DNA from: Deltaproteobacteria bacterium
GTDB taxonomy: Bacteria > Desulfobacterota > Desulfovibrionia > Desulfovibrionales > Desulfovibrionaceae
Assembly: GCA_031285295.1 (NCBI GenBank)
Contig: JAITWK010000022.1
Location: 1 to 64,000 of the forward strand
Direction: 5' to 3'
DNA: 64,000 nucleotides
Part shown: positions 1 through 7,354 of the stretch, in pieces
Numbering within the stretch: position 1 is the stretch's first letter
Layout of the letters: every line of letters begins with the position of its first letter
Notes under the pieces: generated by a model
Told to the model about the DNA's origin: nothing
Database searches by the model: none
What the model saw: the letters and a program-made list of their open reading frames with translations, nothing else
Program-made: the position numbers and the translations under genes

Positions 1-2
1 CC

Positions 3-221
3 TTTAGCCAGTTGCATCAGGCCCAGTTGCTGGTGCAAAAGTTACAGGATGTGGGCATCAACGCGCAAATAGAGCTGCACCGGCTGGAAACCGGTGCATG
101 GTATCGGGTTCTGGTCAGCTTCCGAGGCCAAAACTCCGAACTTGAAGCTTTTAATGCCCGGTTGAAGCAGTTCAACTTGGGTACGCCCATGCTGCGTAAA
201 AAGAAGGCCATCTCCGGGTAG
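3..221 (+). CDS. SPOR-domain protein, C-terminal fragment
   Basis: Only the last 72 codons are in the window; the reading frame is open to the left edge, so no start is given. The visible part has the layout of a SPOR domain: a helix rich in Q and L (AQLLVQKLQDVG), a beta strand with the WYRVLV motif, then a second helix ending in LKQFNLGTPMLRKK. SPOR domains bind glycan strands lacking stem peptides and occur in division proteins such as FtsN and in lytic enzymes. The stop TAG lies at the first base of a dispersed intergenic repeat. The rest of the protein, and so its exact role, is not visible. Confidence 0.75.
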   Translation, partial: FSQLHQAQLLVQKLQDVGINAQIELHRLETGAWYRVLVSFRGQNSELEAFNARLKQFNLGTPMLRKKKAISG

Positions 222-260
222 GTAGTGCCTGAATTTGCCGTGATACCTCGTCAGGCATCG
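221..260 (+). repeat. dispersed intergenic repeat, copy 1
   Basis: The sequence reads GGTAGTGCCTG, then TTTGCCGTGATAC, then CGTCAGGC. It matches the reverse complement of the repeat at 10770-10830 over about 37 bases with few changes. The inner GCCTGA and TCAGGC can pair, and TTTTTATTT follows, so this copy may also work as a terminator for the preceding gene. It begins on the last base of that gene's stop codon. Confidence 0.7.
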
Positions 261-352
261 TTTTTATTTCTGTCGAATACGAAAAGAGCAAAAAACGTGC
301 CTTCCTTGTCTGAGGACAAACAAAGATATTACCCAAAGATAATCTGTTCAAT

Positions 353-381
353 TTGCTGAATTACCAATTTCAGGTTATAGT
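353..381 (+). promoter_or_regulatory. candidate sigma70-type promoter before mlaE
   Basis: TTGCTG at 353-358 and TATAGT at 376-381 are separated by 17 bases. The predicted transcription start would fall at about 388, right at the ATG at 389. Either that message is leaderless or the true mlaE start is the ATG at 449. This is pattern matching only. Confidence 0.35.
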
Positions 382-388
382 ATTCCAC

Positions 389-1195
389 ATGAGCGCACTC
401 GCAAAAAATATCCTTATTCTGCCCCGCTTTTTTGCGGATCATTTGCATATGCTGATTCGGGAAATCGGTGCCATGTCGATATTCACGGCTATCGGAATGC
501 GGAATATTTTCACCGGCAAGCAATTTCCCAAGGTGCTGCGCCAGATTCATTTCATCGGATCCAATTCTCTTTTTCTGATCGCCCTGATTGGCTTTTTCAC
601 CGGCATGGTGCTTGGCCTGCAAGGTTATTACGCTCTGGCCACCTTCGGATCAGAAGGTGTACTCGGCACCCTGGTGGCGCTTTCTCTGGTGCGTGAATTA
701 GGCCCGGTGCTGACGGCCATTATGATTACTGGCCGGGCCGGATCGGCCATGACCGCTGAAATTGGCGTCATGCGCATCTCCGAGCAGTTGGACGCCTTGG
801 AAGTCATGGATATCAACCCTTACGGCTTCCTGGTTTCGCCGCGCATGTTGGCTTCAATTGTCGTTTTTCCGCTGCTGACCTCGGTCTTCAACGTGGTCGG
901 CATTTTGGGCGGTTATTTCACCGGCGTTTATCTGCTTGGCCTGAATGGCGGCATCTATCTGCACCGCGTACAAAGCAGCGTGCAGTTTGACGATATTTTC
1001 AGCTGCTATGTAAAATGCCTTATTTTCGCGGTAATTGTTTCGGCAGTGTGCTGCTACAAGGGGTTTTACGCCCATATGCGCCAGGACAGCGTGGGGCCGG
1101 AAGCGGTAAGCAATGCTACCACTTCGGCGGTGGTGCTTTCCTGCATACTCATTTTGATTTTTGACTACGTGGCTACCACGTTTTTCACGGTGTAG
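389..1195 (+). CDS. mlaE: MlaE-family lipid ABC transporter permease
   Basis: Inner-membrane permease of the Mla system, which moves phospholipids between the inner and outer membranes. The 268-aa product has the family signature: a hydrophobic segment ending GMVLGLQGY, then VALSLVRELGPVLTAIM, ITGRAGSAMTAEIG and MRISEQLDALEVM, followed by several membrane segments and a C-terminal hydrophobic helix. Length matches the family (about 260 aa). The start is uncertain. ATG 389 is used, but there is no clear ribosome site; ATG 449 would align better with the usual N-terminus and with a possible promoter at 353-381. It is the first gene of a tight mlaE-F-D-C-A operon. Confidence 0.92.
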   Translation: MSALAKNILILPRFFADHLHMLIREIGAMSIFTAIGMRNIFTGKQFPKVLRQIHFIGSNSLFLIALIGFFTGMVLGLQGYYALATFGSEGVLGTLVALSLVRELGPVLTAIMITGRAGSAMTAEIGVMRISEQLDALEVMDINPYGFLVSPRMLASIVVFPLLTSVFNVVGILGGYFTGVYLLGLNGGIYLHRVQSSVQFDDIFSCYVKCLIFAVIVSAVCCYKGFYAHMRQDSVGPEAVSNATTSAVVLSCILILIFDYVATTFFTV

Positions 1196-1203
1196 GCGTG
1201 GCT

Positions 1204-2070
1204 ATGAATAACGCGGCTATGGATATGGAACCGACAAAATCCTGGAACATCCGGCTGGTGGATTTGACTCTCGGCTACGAGGATAAAGTTATCCTTGACC
1301 GGATCAACGCTTCCATGCCGGGCGGCAAAATTACCGTCATCCTGGGCGGATCCGGCGGCGGCAAATCCACTCTGCTGCGCCATCTGGTAGGCTTGCGCAA
1401 GCCGCTCTCCGGCAAAATCATGCTGGACAAGTACGACCTGTTCGAGCTTTCGGATAAATCTTTTCGCGCCTTGCGCCGCCGTATGGGCATGCTTTTTCAG
1501 GATGGCGCTCTGCTTGGCTCGCTTAGTCTGGCGGATAACGTCGGCCTGCCCCTAAAAGAACACACCGGGCTTTCGGAAAAAACCATTGCCGAAGTGGTGC
1601 AGTACAATCTGGATTTGGTGGGCCTGGCCGATTATGGCGACTATTACCCCAACGAACTTTCCGGCGGTATGCGTAAAAGGGCCGGGCTGGCCCGGGCCAT
1701 GATCACTTCGCCGCCCATTCTGCTTTGCGACGAGCCTACTTCCGGGCTGGACCCAATCAACGCGGCCCAGATGGACGCTCTTTTGGTAAGCCTGAAAAAG
1801 CAGAATCCGGATATGACCATCGTGGTGGTAAGCCACGACATTGAAAGTCTGTATACCATAGCGGATCATGTAATGGTGCTGAATAACGGCGGCATCGCCT
1901 ACAACGGCTCCATGGAAGATTTGAAACAGACCAAGGATCCTTTTTTGCGGCGTTTTCTGGATCGCAACACGATTTATGAGGAAACCAGAGAGGATCTGCG
2001 TTTCGCCATGCGGCCGGAAACCAGAAACAAGGTGCAAAACGCTTTGGATGCCTGGCTAGATAAAGGTTAA
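1204..2070 (+). CDS. mlaF: MlaF-family lipid ABC transporter ATPase
   Basis: The 288-aa ATP-binding subunit powers MlaE. Visible motifs are Walker A GGSGGGKST (about residues 48-56), the Q-loop in MGMLFQDGAL, the signature LSGGMRKRAGLARA, Walker B ILLCDEPTSGLDP and the H-loop VVSHD. The substitution of MRKR after LSGG is typical of MlaF. The gene begins eight bases after the mlaE stop. GTG 1198 is a possible start two codons upstream; ATG 1204 is preferred because TAGG sits at a suitable distance. No mlaB (the small STAS subunit) follows, unlike E. coli. Confidence 0.95.
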   Translation: MNNAAMDMEPTKSWNIRLVDLTLGYEDKVILDRINASMPGGKITVILGGSGGGKSTLLRHLVGLRKPLSGKIMLDKYDLFELSDKSFRALRRRMGMLFQDGALLGSLSLADNVGLPLKEHTGLSEKTIAEVVQYNLDLVGLADYGDYYPNELSGGMRKRAGLARAMITSPPILLCDEPTSGLDPINAAQMDALLVSLKKQNPDMTIVVVSHDIESLYTIADHVMVLNNGGIAYNGSMEDLKQTKDPFLRRFLDRNTIYEETREDLRFAMRPETRNKVQNALDAWLDKG

Positions 2071-2082
2071 AGAGAGATTTAT

Positions 2083-2544
2083 ATGAAAAAATACAGCAAT
2101 GAACTCTCGGTTGGCGTATTCGTCTTTCTCGGTCTGCTCTGCGTGGCTTATCTGACCCTGAAGCTCGGCAACATCGAGTTGTTTGACGACAAAGGCTACA
2201 CACTTACGGCCAAGTTCAATAATGTTTCCGGCCTGCGCCTGGGAGCCGAAGTGGATGTGTCCGGTGTAAGCGTAGGCAAGGTGAGCAAAATCGAGCTGGA
2301 CTATCAGGATCATATTTACCGCGCCAATGTACATCTGCGCTTGCAGGAAGGCCTGACTGTCTATGATGACGCCTCGGTGGCCATCAAAACCAGCGGCATC
2401 ATCGGCGACAAATACGTTGAGCTGACACCCGGCGGCGCTTCCGACACGCTGCTGGTTAATGGCGACGAGATTGAAGAAACAAACTCCACCATTGATCTGG
2501 AGTCACTGATCAGTAAATTCGCTTTTGGAGAGGTAGAAAAATGA
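2083..2544 (+). CDS. mlaD: MlaD-family MCE-domain protein
   Basis: The 153-aa protein has one N-terminal membrane helix (about residues 9-27) and one MCE domain (about 38-115: GYTLTAKFNNVSGLRLGAEV, VSGVSVGKV, IKTSGIIGDKYVELTPGG). MlaD forms the periplasmic hexameric ring on MlaE through which lipids pass. Length matches single-MCE MlaD proteins. AGAGAG lies upstream of the ATG. The stop codon overlaps the start of mlaC (ATGA), so the two are probably translationally coupled. Confidence 0.95.
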   Translation: MKKYSNELSVGVFVFLGLLCVAYLTLKLGNIELFDDKGYTLTAKFNNVSGLRLGAEVDVSGVSVGKVSKIELDYQDHIYRANVHLRLQEGLTVYDDASVAIKTSGIIGDKYVELTPGGASDTLLVNGDEIEETNSTIDLESLISKFAFGEVEK

Positions 2545-3194
2545 GAAAATTACTTCCAGTTCTGCTGCTTTTGGGCCTGTTTTTCGCCTCGGCGGCTGTA
2601 TTCTCAAATACCGCAATGGCTGACGCCGCCACGGAAAAATCCGCTGCCCGGCTGACTTTGGAAAAAAGCCTGGATGAAGTTATAGCGATTCTTGAAAGCC
2701 CGGATTTTAAAAATCCGGCCAAAAACGCTCCGCTCATGCAGGCCGTAAAAGATAAAATTTATGGCATCTGCGATTTTCAGGAATTTTCCGCCCGCACCAT
2801 CGGCGGTCGTTGGCGTGCCTTCACGCCCGAACAACAACAGGCTTTTACCGAGGCTTTTGCCGAACTGCTTTTTGAGACCTACAACAGCAAACTGCTCGCC
2901 TATGACGGCCAGCAATTCAATTTTCTGGGTGAAACGGTCAGCAGCAAGGGCGACAAGGTGGAAATCCGCACCACCATTCCTTACGATGGCAAGGAAGCGG
3001 CGGTAAATTACCGCATGATCCAAAAAGATTCCGGCTGGAAAATTTACGACATGATTATTGAAAACATCGGCATGGTGCAGAACTATCGCAACCAGTTCCA
3101 GGATATTCTAAGCACGAAGACGCCCGAAGATCTGATCGCCAGCATCAGGGACAAAGCCAAAGAAACCAGGGAAAAGAACAATGCCGCACAATAA
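2541..3194 (+). CDS. mlaC: MlaC-family periplasmic phospholipid-binding protein
   Basis: The 217-aa protein starts with a signal peptide (MRKLLPVLLLLGLFFASA), followed by the MlaC/Ttg2D domain. Recognisable pieces are FQEFSARTIGGRWRAFTPEQ, FTEAFAELLFETYNSKL and KIYDMIIENIGMVQNYRNQF. MlaC shuttles phospholipids through the periplasm between MlaA and MlaFED. It overlaps mlaD by 4 bases and mlaA by 14 bases, so all three are likely co-translated. Confidence 0.95.
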   Translation: MRKLLPVLLLLGLFFASAAVFSNTAMADAATEKSAARLTLEKSLDEVIAILESPDFKNPAKNAPLMQAVKDKIYGICDFQEFSARTIGGRWRAFTPEQQQAFTEAFAELLFETYNSKLLAYDGQQFNFLGETVSSKGDKVEIRTTIPYDGKEAAVNYRMIQKDSGWKIYDMIIENIGMVQNYRNQFQDILSTKTPEDLIASIRDKAKETREKNNAAQ

Positions 3195-4023
3195 TAATCT
3201 TATTGGCGCTCCGACGCTGAGAATCTGGCTGCTTTGCGCCCTGCTGCTTTGCGGCGGGCTTGCCCTGAGCGGCTGTGCATCCGGATCGGGCAGCAACGCG
3301 GCTGCCGGAAACGGTGTTGGCAGCGCTTTTTCCGATTCCGGTTATGCCGATGGCAGCATCCCCTCGCTGGACGAAGATGATGAATATCTGGAAGCCACTG
3401 GTGCGCATCAGATTATCGCCGACCCCATTGAGCCATGGAACCGCTTCTGGTTCAGCTTCAACGAAGGGGCTTACGATTATGTACTGCGCCCCCTGAACAC
3501 TGGTTATATGTTTATCACGCCGCAGCCGGTACGCACGGGCATCGGCAACTTTTTTCACAACCTTAAAGCGCCTGCCCGCATCATCAATTGCCTGCTTCAA
3601 GGCAAGGGCATGGAGGCTGGCGTTGAGTTCAGCTGTTTCGTCTTCAACAGCACGGCTGGCCTGGGCGGTATTTTCAACCCGGCAAAAAATCTGAAAAAAA
3701 GGGTTGAGCCCACTGGTAACGAGGATGGCGGGCAGACGCTTGGCGTCTGGGGCATGGGCGAAGGCATGTATGTAGTCTGGCCCTTGCTCGGACCAAGCAA
3801 TGTGCGCGATACTTTGGGTTATGGCGTTTCTTACCTTACCAACCCGGTCAATTATATGGTGGATTCCTTTGACATCAGCCTCGGCATCTGGGCGCTTGAT
3901 ACATTCAACTCGCTTGATGGAATTCTGGATGCTTACGATGAAATGCGAGGCATGTCGGTAGAGCCTTATACTTCGGTGCGTGACGCTTATACACAGTTTC
4001 GCCGGGCGCAGATCGCGAAATAG
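3181..4023 (+). CDS. mlaA: MlaA (VacJ) outer-membrane lipoprotein
   Basis: The 280-aa lipoprotein has signal sequence and lipobox LALSGC (Cys32). The VacJ domain begins at about residue 80 with DPIEPWNRFWFSFNEGAYDY and continues through RTGIGNFFHNLKAP and WPLLGPSNVRDTLGYG. MlaA extracts phospholipids from the outer leaflet of the outer membrane and passes them to MlaC. It is the last gene of the operon; AGGGAAAAG precedes the ATG. Its stop codon TAG is also the first three bases of a dispersed intergenic repeat. Confidence 0.95.
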   Translation: MPHNNNLIGAPTLRIWLLCALLLCGGLALSGCASGSGSNAAAGNGVGSAFSDSGYADGSIPSLDEDDEYLEATGAHQIIADPIEPWNRFWFSFNEGAYDYVLRPLNTGYMFITPQPVRTGIGNFFHNLKAPARIINCLLQGKGMEAGVEFSCFVFNSTAGLGGIFNPAKNLKKRVEPTGNEDGGQTLGVWGMGEGMYVVWPLLGPSNVRDTLGYGVSYLTNPVNYMVDSFDISLGIWALDTFNSLDGILDAYDEMRGMSVEPYTSVRDAYTQFRRAQIAK

Positions 4024-4064
4024 TGCCTCATGTTCCTTGCCTGACGTCAAAAGCAGGCACTACC
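4021..4064. repeat. dispersed intergenic repeat, copy 2 (short form)
   Basis: Perfect 8-base arms TAGTGCCT (4021-4028) and AGGCACTA (4057-4064) flank an inner TTGCCTGACG core shared with the other copies. The first TAG is the mlaA stop codon. It lies between the convergent mlaA and xerC genes. The middle is shorter than in the copy at 10770-10830. Confidence 0.7.
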
Positions 4065-4084
4065 AAACAGTAATCGAACGAGGC

Positions 4085-5164
4085 CTACCTGGATTTCGGG
4101 TGGGCCTTGTCGTATACTTCCATGAGATGGGCCAAATTCAGGTGCGTGTACCGCTGGGTAGTGGAAAGCCGGGAATGTCCAAGAAGTTCCTGCACACTGC
4201 GCAAATCGGCTCCGGCTTCCAGCAGGTGAGTGGCAAAAGAATGGCGCAACGCGTGCGGCGAAACCGCCTGCGGCAGTCCGGCCCGGTGGCATAATTCTTC
4301 GATAATCCGCTGGGCCTGCCTACGGTTTAAACGCCCTCCCCTGGCTCCTAAAAACAAGGCGTCTTCATCAGGGTTTCTGCTACTTCTCGCGGTGGCGGCT
4401 CCGGTTTTTTTACCGGTGTTTTTCCCGGCAAGATCACCAGCATTGTTTTCGTGAGCATTGCTGGCTGTTTCAGCCGCCAGTAAATGACGCGCAGCAAGCC
4501 AGCGGCGCAACGCTGCAATTGAAGTATCGGATAGTGGAGCCAGCCGCTGTTTGCCACCCTTGCCAAGAACCCGCGCCGTCCATCCTTCCGTATCAATATG
4601 ACCGATATTCAGTCCCAGAGCCTCGGAAACGCGCAGTCCGGAACCATAGAGCAACTCGGCCAGAGCCAGATCGCGCAAAGCCAGGGCGGCTTTGTGTTCG
4701 GAAGTTTCTTCAAACGTTTCATTGTCCCTGGAAGTTGCGGTTTTTTCCTCCGCCTCATCCAGCAAAGCAAAGGCCTGATCCACATTCAGTACCTTGGGGT
4801 GCTTTTTTTCCTGCTTGGGGTTAGCAATCCCCTCCGTGGGCAGCGTTTCAACAAGCCGGATTCTGGCGCAAAAACGAAAAAAAGCCCGCAAGGCGGAAAG
4901 TCTGCGGGCGATACTGCTTTTGCCGCTATGCAGGCGGTGCTGCTCGGCCAGAAATTTTTTAATCTGCGGCTTGCCGATAGTGGCCGGTTGCTCAAGGCTC
5001 AACCCCAAAGCAGCCAGCGTATCCTCAAACAGAGCCAAATCAGCGGCATAGGCGGAAACAGTGGCCGTTGAATAACCTTTTTCAAATTCCAGATGGGCCA
5101 GAAACATTTCAACTGTGTTCGGCAATGATGCGGAGCTGGGCAAATTTTTCTTTCCGGTGCTCAT
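4085..5164 (-). CDS. xerC: tyrosine recombinase of the XerC/XerD type
   Basis: Site-specific recombinase that probably resolves chromosome dimers at dif. The N-terminal SAM-like DNA-binding domain (FLAHLEFEKGYSTATVSAY) is followed by the catalytic domain. Visible catalytic residues are R178 (GSGLRVSEALGL), the lysine in LGKGGKQRLAPL, H304 and R307 (PHALRHSFATHLL), H330 (LGHSRLS) and Tyr339 (TTQRYTHL). At 359 aa it is about 60 residues longer than usual. The extra length includes a low-complexity stretch rich in A, N, G and T between the lysine hairpin and the H-x-x-R box. The ATG overlaps the stop of the GGDEF gene. XerC and XerD cannot be told apart with certainty here. Confidence 0.9.
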   Translation of the reverse strand: MSTGKKNLPSSASLPNTVEMFLAHLEFEKGYSTATVSAYAADLALFEDTLAALGLSLEQPATIGKPQIKKFLAEQHRLHSGKSSIARRLSALRAFFRFCARIRLVETLPTEGIANPKQEKKHPKVLNVDQAFALLDEAEEKTATSRDNETFEETSEHKAALALRDLALAELLYGSGLRVSEALGLNIGHIDTEGWTARVLGKGGKQRLAPLSDTSIAALRRWLAARHLLAAETASNAHENNAGDLAGKNTGKKTGAATARSSRNPDEDALFLGARGGRLNRRQAQRIIEELCHRAGLPQAVSPHALRHSFATHLLEAGADLRSVQELLGHSRLSTTQRYTHLNLAHLMEVYDKAHPKSR

Positions 5165-6117
5165 ATTCTTTCGTCCGCACTGCCTCCACGGCGATCCAGC
5201 ACATAACTGCTTTTGGGGTCTTCCTTGGCTTTTTTCTTAAGGTTCATGGCTATCTGCGACGCTTCGCCAACGTGCCTGAGCTTGCTGCCGTGGTTACTGA
5301 CCACGGCAATGGACATGGTCATGATGGGGAAGGAACGGAGCACACCCTGCCTGTCCACCGAGATAATGCCGCCTTTTTGCTGATCCTCAAGGTCATAGAA
5401 CTGCGGCACAATGCTGTCAAAGGCGGCAATAATCCGTTTGCAGGCATCTTCGGCCATATCGGTGGGCAGGGCGAAAATAAAATCGTCCCCGCCAATATGA
5501 CCAACAAAATAATCGTTGGGCGAAATCAGGCGCAAAGTATTGAGAACGATACGGGCCGTCATCATCAGCACTTCATCGCCTCTGGCAAAGCCGTAGCGAT
5601 CATTGAAGGATTTGAAATAATCCAGATCGCAATAGCCCATGGAGAAATTATCCCCACGCTCAATGCAGGTTTGAAGATAATGGATGATGCTGGTGTTGCC
5701 CGGCAACCGGGTCAGCGGGTTGCTATCTTGACTGCGGCGCGAGCGTCTTACCGCCAGTTCCAGACGCGATTTGAATTCTTCGTCATCGCCGGGTAGAATG
5801 AAAAAGTCATCTATTTCCGCTTCATCCAGGGCCAGGCTGTTATGATATTCTTCCTCGGTAAGACAGATAAAAACCGGAGTCTGCCGGTAAATATTCTCGC
5901 TTTTGACCATGCGGGCCAACTGGATACCGGTCATCCCCTGCAAGCTCATGCTGCATACCAGAATATCGGTCAAGCTTCCAAGAAAACTGGGGGCTGTCTC
6001 CGAAGCTTTGTCAAAAACCCTCCAGGAAACCGGCGGATCCGGCCAGAAGGAAAGAATCCTGTCTCTCAGGCCAGCATCCGGCGTAAGGAGCACCCCTTTA
6101 AATTCCATATCTTCCAT
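5161..6117 (-). CDS. degenerate receiver plus GGDEF-domain protein
   Basis: The 318-aa protein has an N-terminal receiver-like fold (about 8-125). The usual phospho-acceptor position reads ILVCSMSLQGMTG, without the expected aspartate, so phosphorylation is doubtful. The C-terminal GGDEF domain (about 135-300) carries NPLTRLPGN, YCDLDYFKSFNDRYG and the signature GGDDF in place of GG[DE]EF. No RxxD inhibitory site is seen before it. It may be a weak or inactive diguanylate cyclase or a c-di-GMP sensor. The ATG at 6117 shares one base with the stop of the HDOD gene; a TTG one codon upstream is a less likely start. It is coupled to xerC downstream by ATGA. Confidence 0.85.
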   Translation of the reverse strand: MEDMEFKGVLLTPDAGLRDRILSFWPDPPVSWRVFDKASETAPSFLGSLTDILVCSMSLQGMTGIQLARMVKSENIYRQTPVFICLTEEEYHNSLALDEAEIDDFFILPGDDEEFKSRLELAVRRSRRSQDSNPLTRLPGNTSIIHYLQTCIERGDNFSMGYCDLDYFKSFNDRYGFARGDEVLMMTARIVLNTLRLISPNDYFVGHIGGDDFIFALPTDMAEDACKRIIAAFDSIVPQFYDLEDQQKGGIISVDRQGVLRSFPIMTMSIAVVSNHGSKLRHVGEASQIAMNLKKKAKEDPKSSYVLDRRGGSADERI

Positions 6118-6962
6118 CAAATTATGCTCAAATTGGTTTTGTCGGAATATATATCTACCAACTCACCCATAATATATTCTATTTTTTGATGATTTATCTT
6201 GAGCAGGCGCAGCGCCCTGGCATCAAGCGGCGGCACATTGTCATCGCCGCCAAAGCCGCACTCAAAAAGCCTGGCCATGAAGTCGGACACATGCACCACT
6301 GCCGCCGCTTCCGGATGGAACTGGGCGTTCATGGGATCATGGTGATAGACCAGCGCTTCTTTCAACATCAGAGGCAGGTTCCAGTGCTCACACATCCAGG
6401 CGTTGATTTTGTCATGCGTAAAGCCAAGAACAATTTTTTCCCCATCGCGGAACATGATATCGTCCTTGCTCACCAGGGCGTCCACTTCCGCGCGGGCGGC
6501 CGGAATCTGCATGGCAAAGACCACTTTGCCCATATCATGCAACAGCCCGACAATCGAGTATTCTTCGGGGCGCGGCAGATCAGCCGCACGGGCCACTTCC
6601 ACAGCGGCCAGCGAGCAGGCCACGCTGTGCGTCCACAGGCCGATCATGTATTTGTTGAAGGCATCAAAAACGGCGCTGGAAATGATCAATCCCCTGATTA
6701 CGTTGATTCCCAAAAGCACCAGAGCATTCTTGACGCTGGTGATTCTGCCGGGAAAACCGTATATAGGCGAGTTGACCATTTTCAGAACCTTGAGGGCCAA
6801 AGCCTGATCACGCTCAATGATCTCCGCCATCTGATTCGTGGAGCAGCTGCTCGTCGCCATCAGGCGGGTGATCTCGTTAACCGCGTCGGGCAAAGCCGGT
6901 AAATTCTTGGCTTCGAGAATGCGCCCGCGATAGCTGGTTGCCAGTTCCTGTACTTTTCTCAT
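6117..6962 (-). CDS. HDOD-domain signalling protein
   Basis: The 281-aa protein is almost entirely an HDOD domain: LPALPDAVNEITRLM, IIERDQALALKVLKMVNSP, YGFPGRITSVKNALVLLG and the HD-like region VGLLHDMGKVVF with ALVYHHDP. HDOD proteins are regulatory relatives of HD hydrolases and often act with c-di-GMP or motility systems. The gene overlaps its upstream neighbour by 4 bases (ATGA) and its downstream GGDEF neighbour by one base. Whether it has catalytic activity cannot be told. Confidence 0.88.
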   Translation of the reverse strand: MRKVQELATSYRGRILEAKNLPALPDAVNEITRLMATSSCSTNQMAEIIERDQALALKVLKMVNSPIYGFPGRITSVKNALVLLGINVIRGLIISSAVFDAFNKYMIGLWTHSVACSLAAVEVARAADLPRPEEYSIVGLLHDMGKVVFAMQIPAARAEVDALVSKDDIMFRDGEKIVLGFTHDKINAWMCEHWNLPLMLKEALVYHHDPMNAQFHPEAAAVVHVSDFMARLFECGFGGDDNVPPLDARALRLLKINHQKIEYIMGELVDIYSDKTNLSII

Positions 6963-7342
6963 ATTCCGCTCTGATTCGCGCCGTCCGGTTGAATCCGCTC
7001 AAGTTTTTCCAGTCGCGCAAGTTCTTCCCTGGCGGCCATGGTTCGTTCCAGATATTGATCCAGCATGTTGCGTAAAGTCCACATCAAAGGATCCTGCTGA
7101 TACTTACGAAAGAGATATCCCAGCCGAAGCCGTATTTTGGCAAGGTCCACCTCGCTGGAATCAATACCGGCCAAAGGCTTGCCTTTTACCGTGATTCCCT
7201 TGACACCGGCATTTTTAAGGCTGGTGATTACCTGGGCGGTAAGTTCAAGATTTTCCCCTGCCACAACCATGCCGTCCTCGCGGGTGATGGGTTTGGCCAG
7301 AACCATGCCAACTTCTGCGCATTTAAGAGGAATACGTTGCAA
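6959..7342 (-). CDS. conserved 127-aa protein coupled to HDOD protein
   Basis: I do not recognise a named family. The N-terminal 60 residues (VGMVLAKPITREDGMVVAGENLELT, shortened: start VGMVLAKPI, end LKNAGVKGITVKG) resemble the small beta-rich module that often precedes HD-GYP or HDOD domains in longer proteins. The C-terminal half is helical and charged (YLERTMAAREELARLEKLER). It is translationally coupled to the HDOD gene, so it may act as its separate regulatory subunit; that is inference. It lies 12 bases after dprA. Confidence 0.7.
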   Translation of the reverse strand: MQRIPLKCAEVGMVLAKPITREDGMVVAGENLELTAQVITSLKNAGVKGITVKGKPLAGIDSSEVDLAKIRLRLGYLFRKYQQDPLMWTLRNMLDQYLERTMAAREELARLEKLERIQPDGANQSGI

Positions 7343-7354
7343 GATTACAGTCCT

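Noticed and set aside
353-388. TTG start for mlaE at 353
   Set aside because: It adds 12 residues with no family support and coincides with a possible -35 promoter box.
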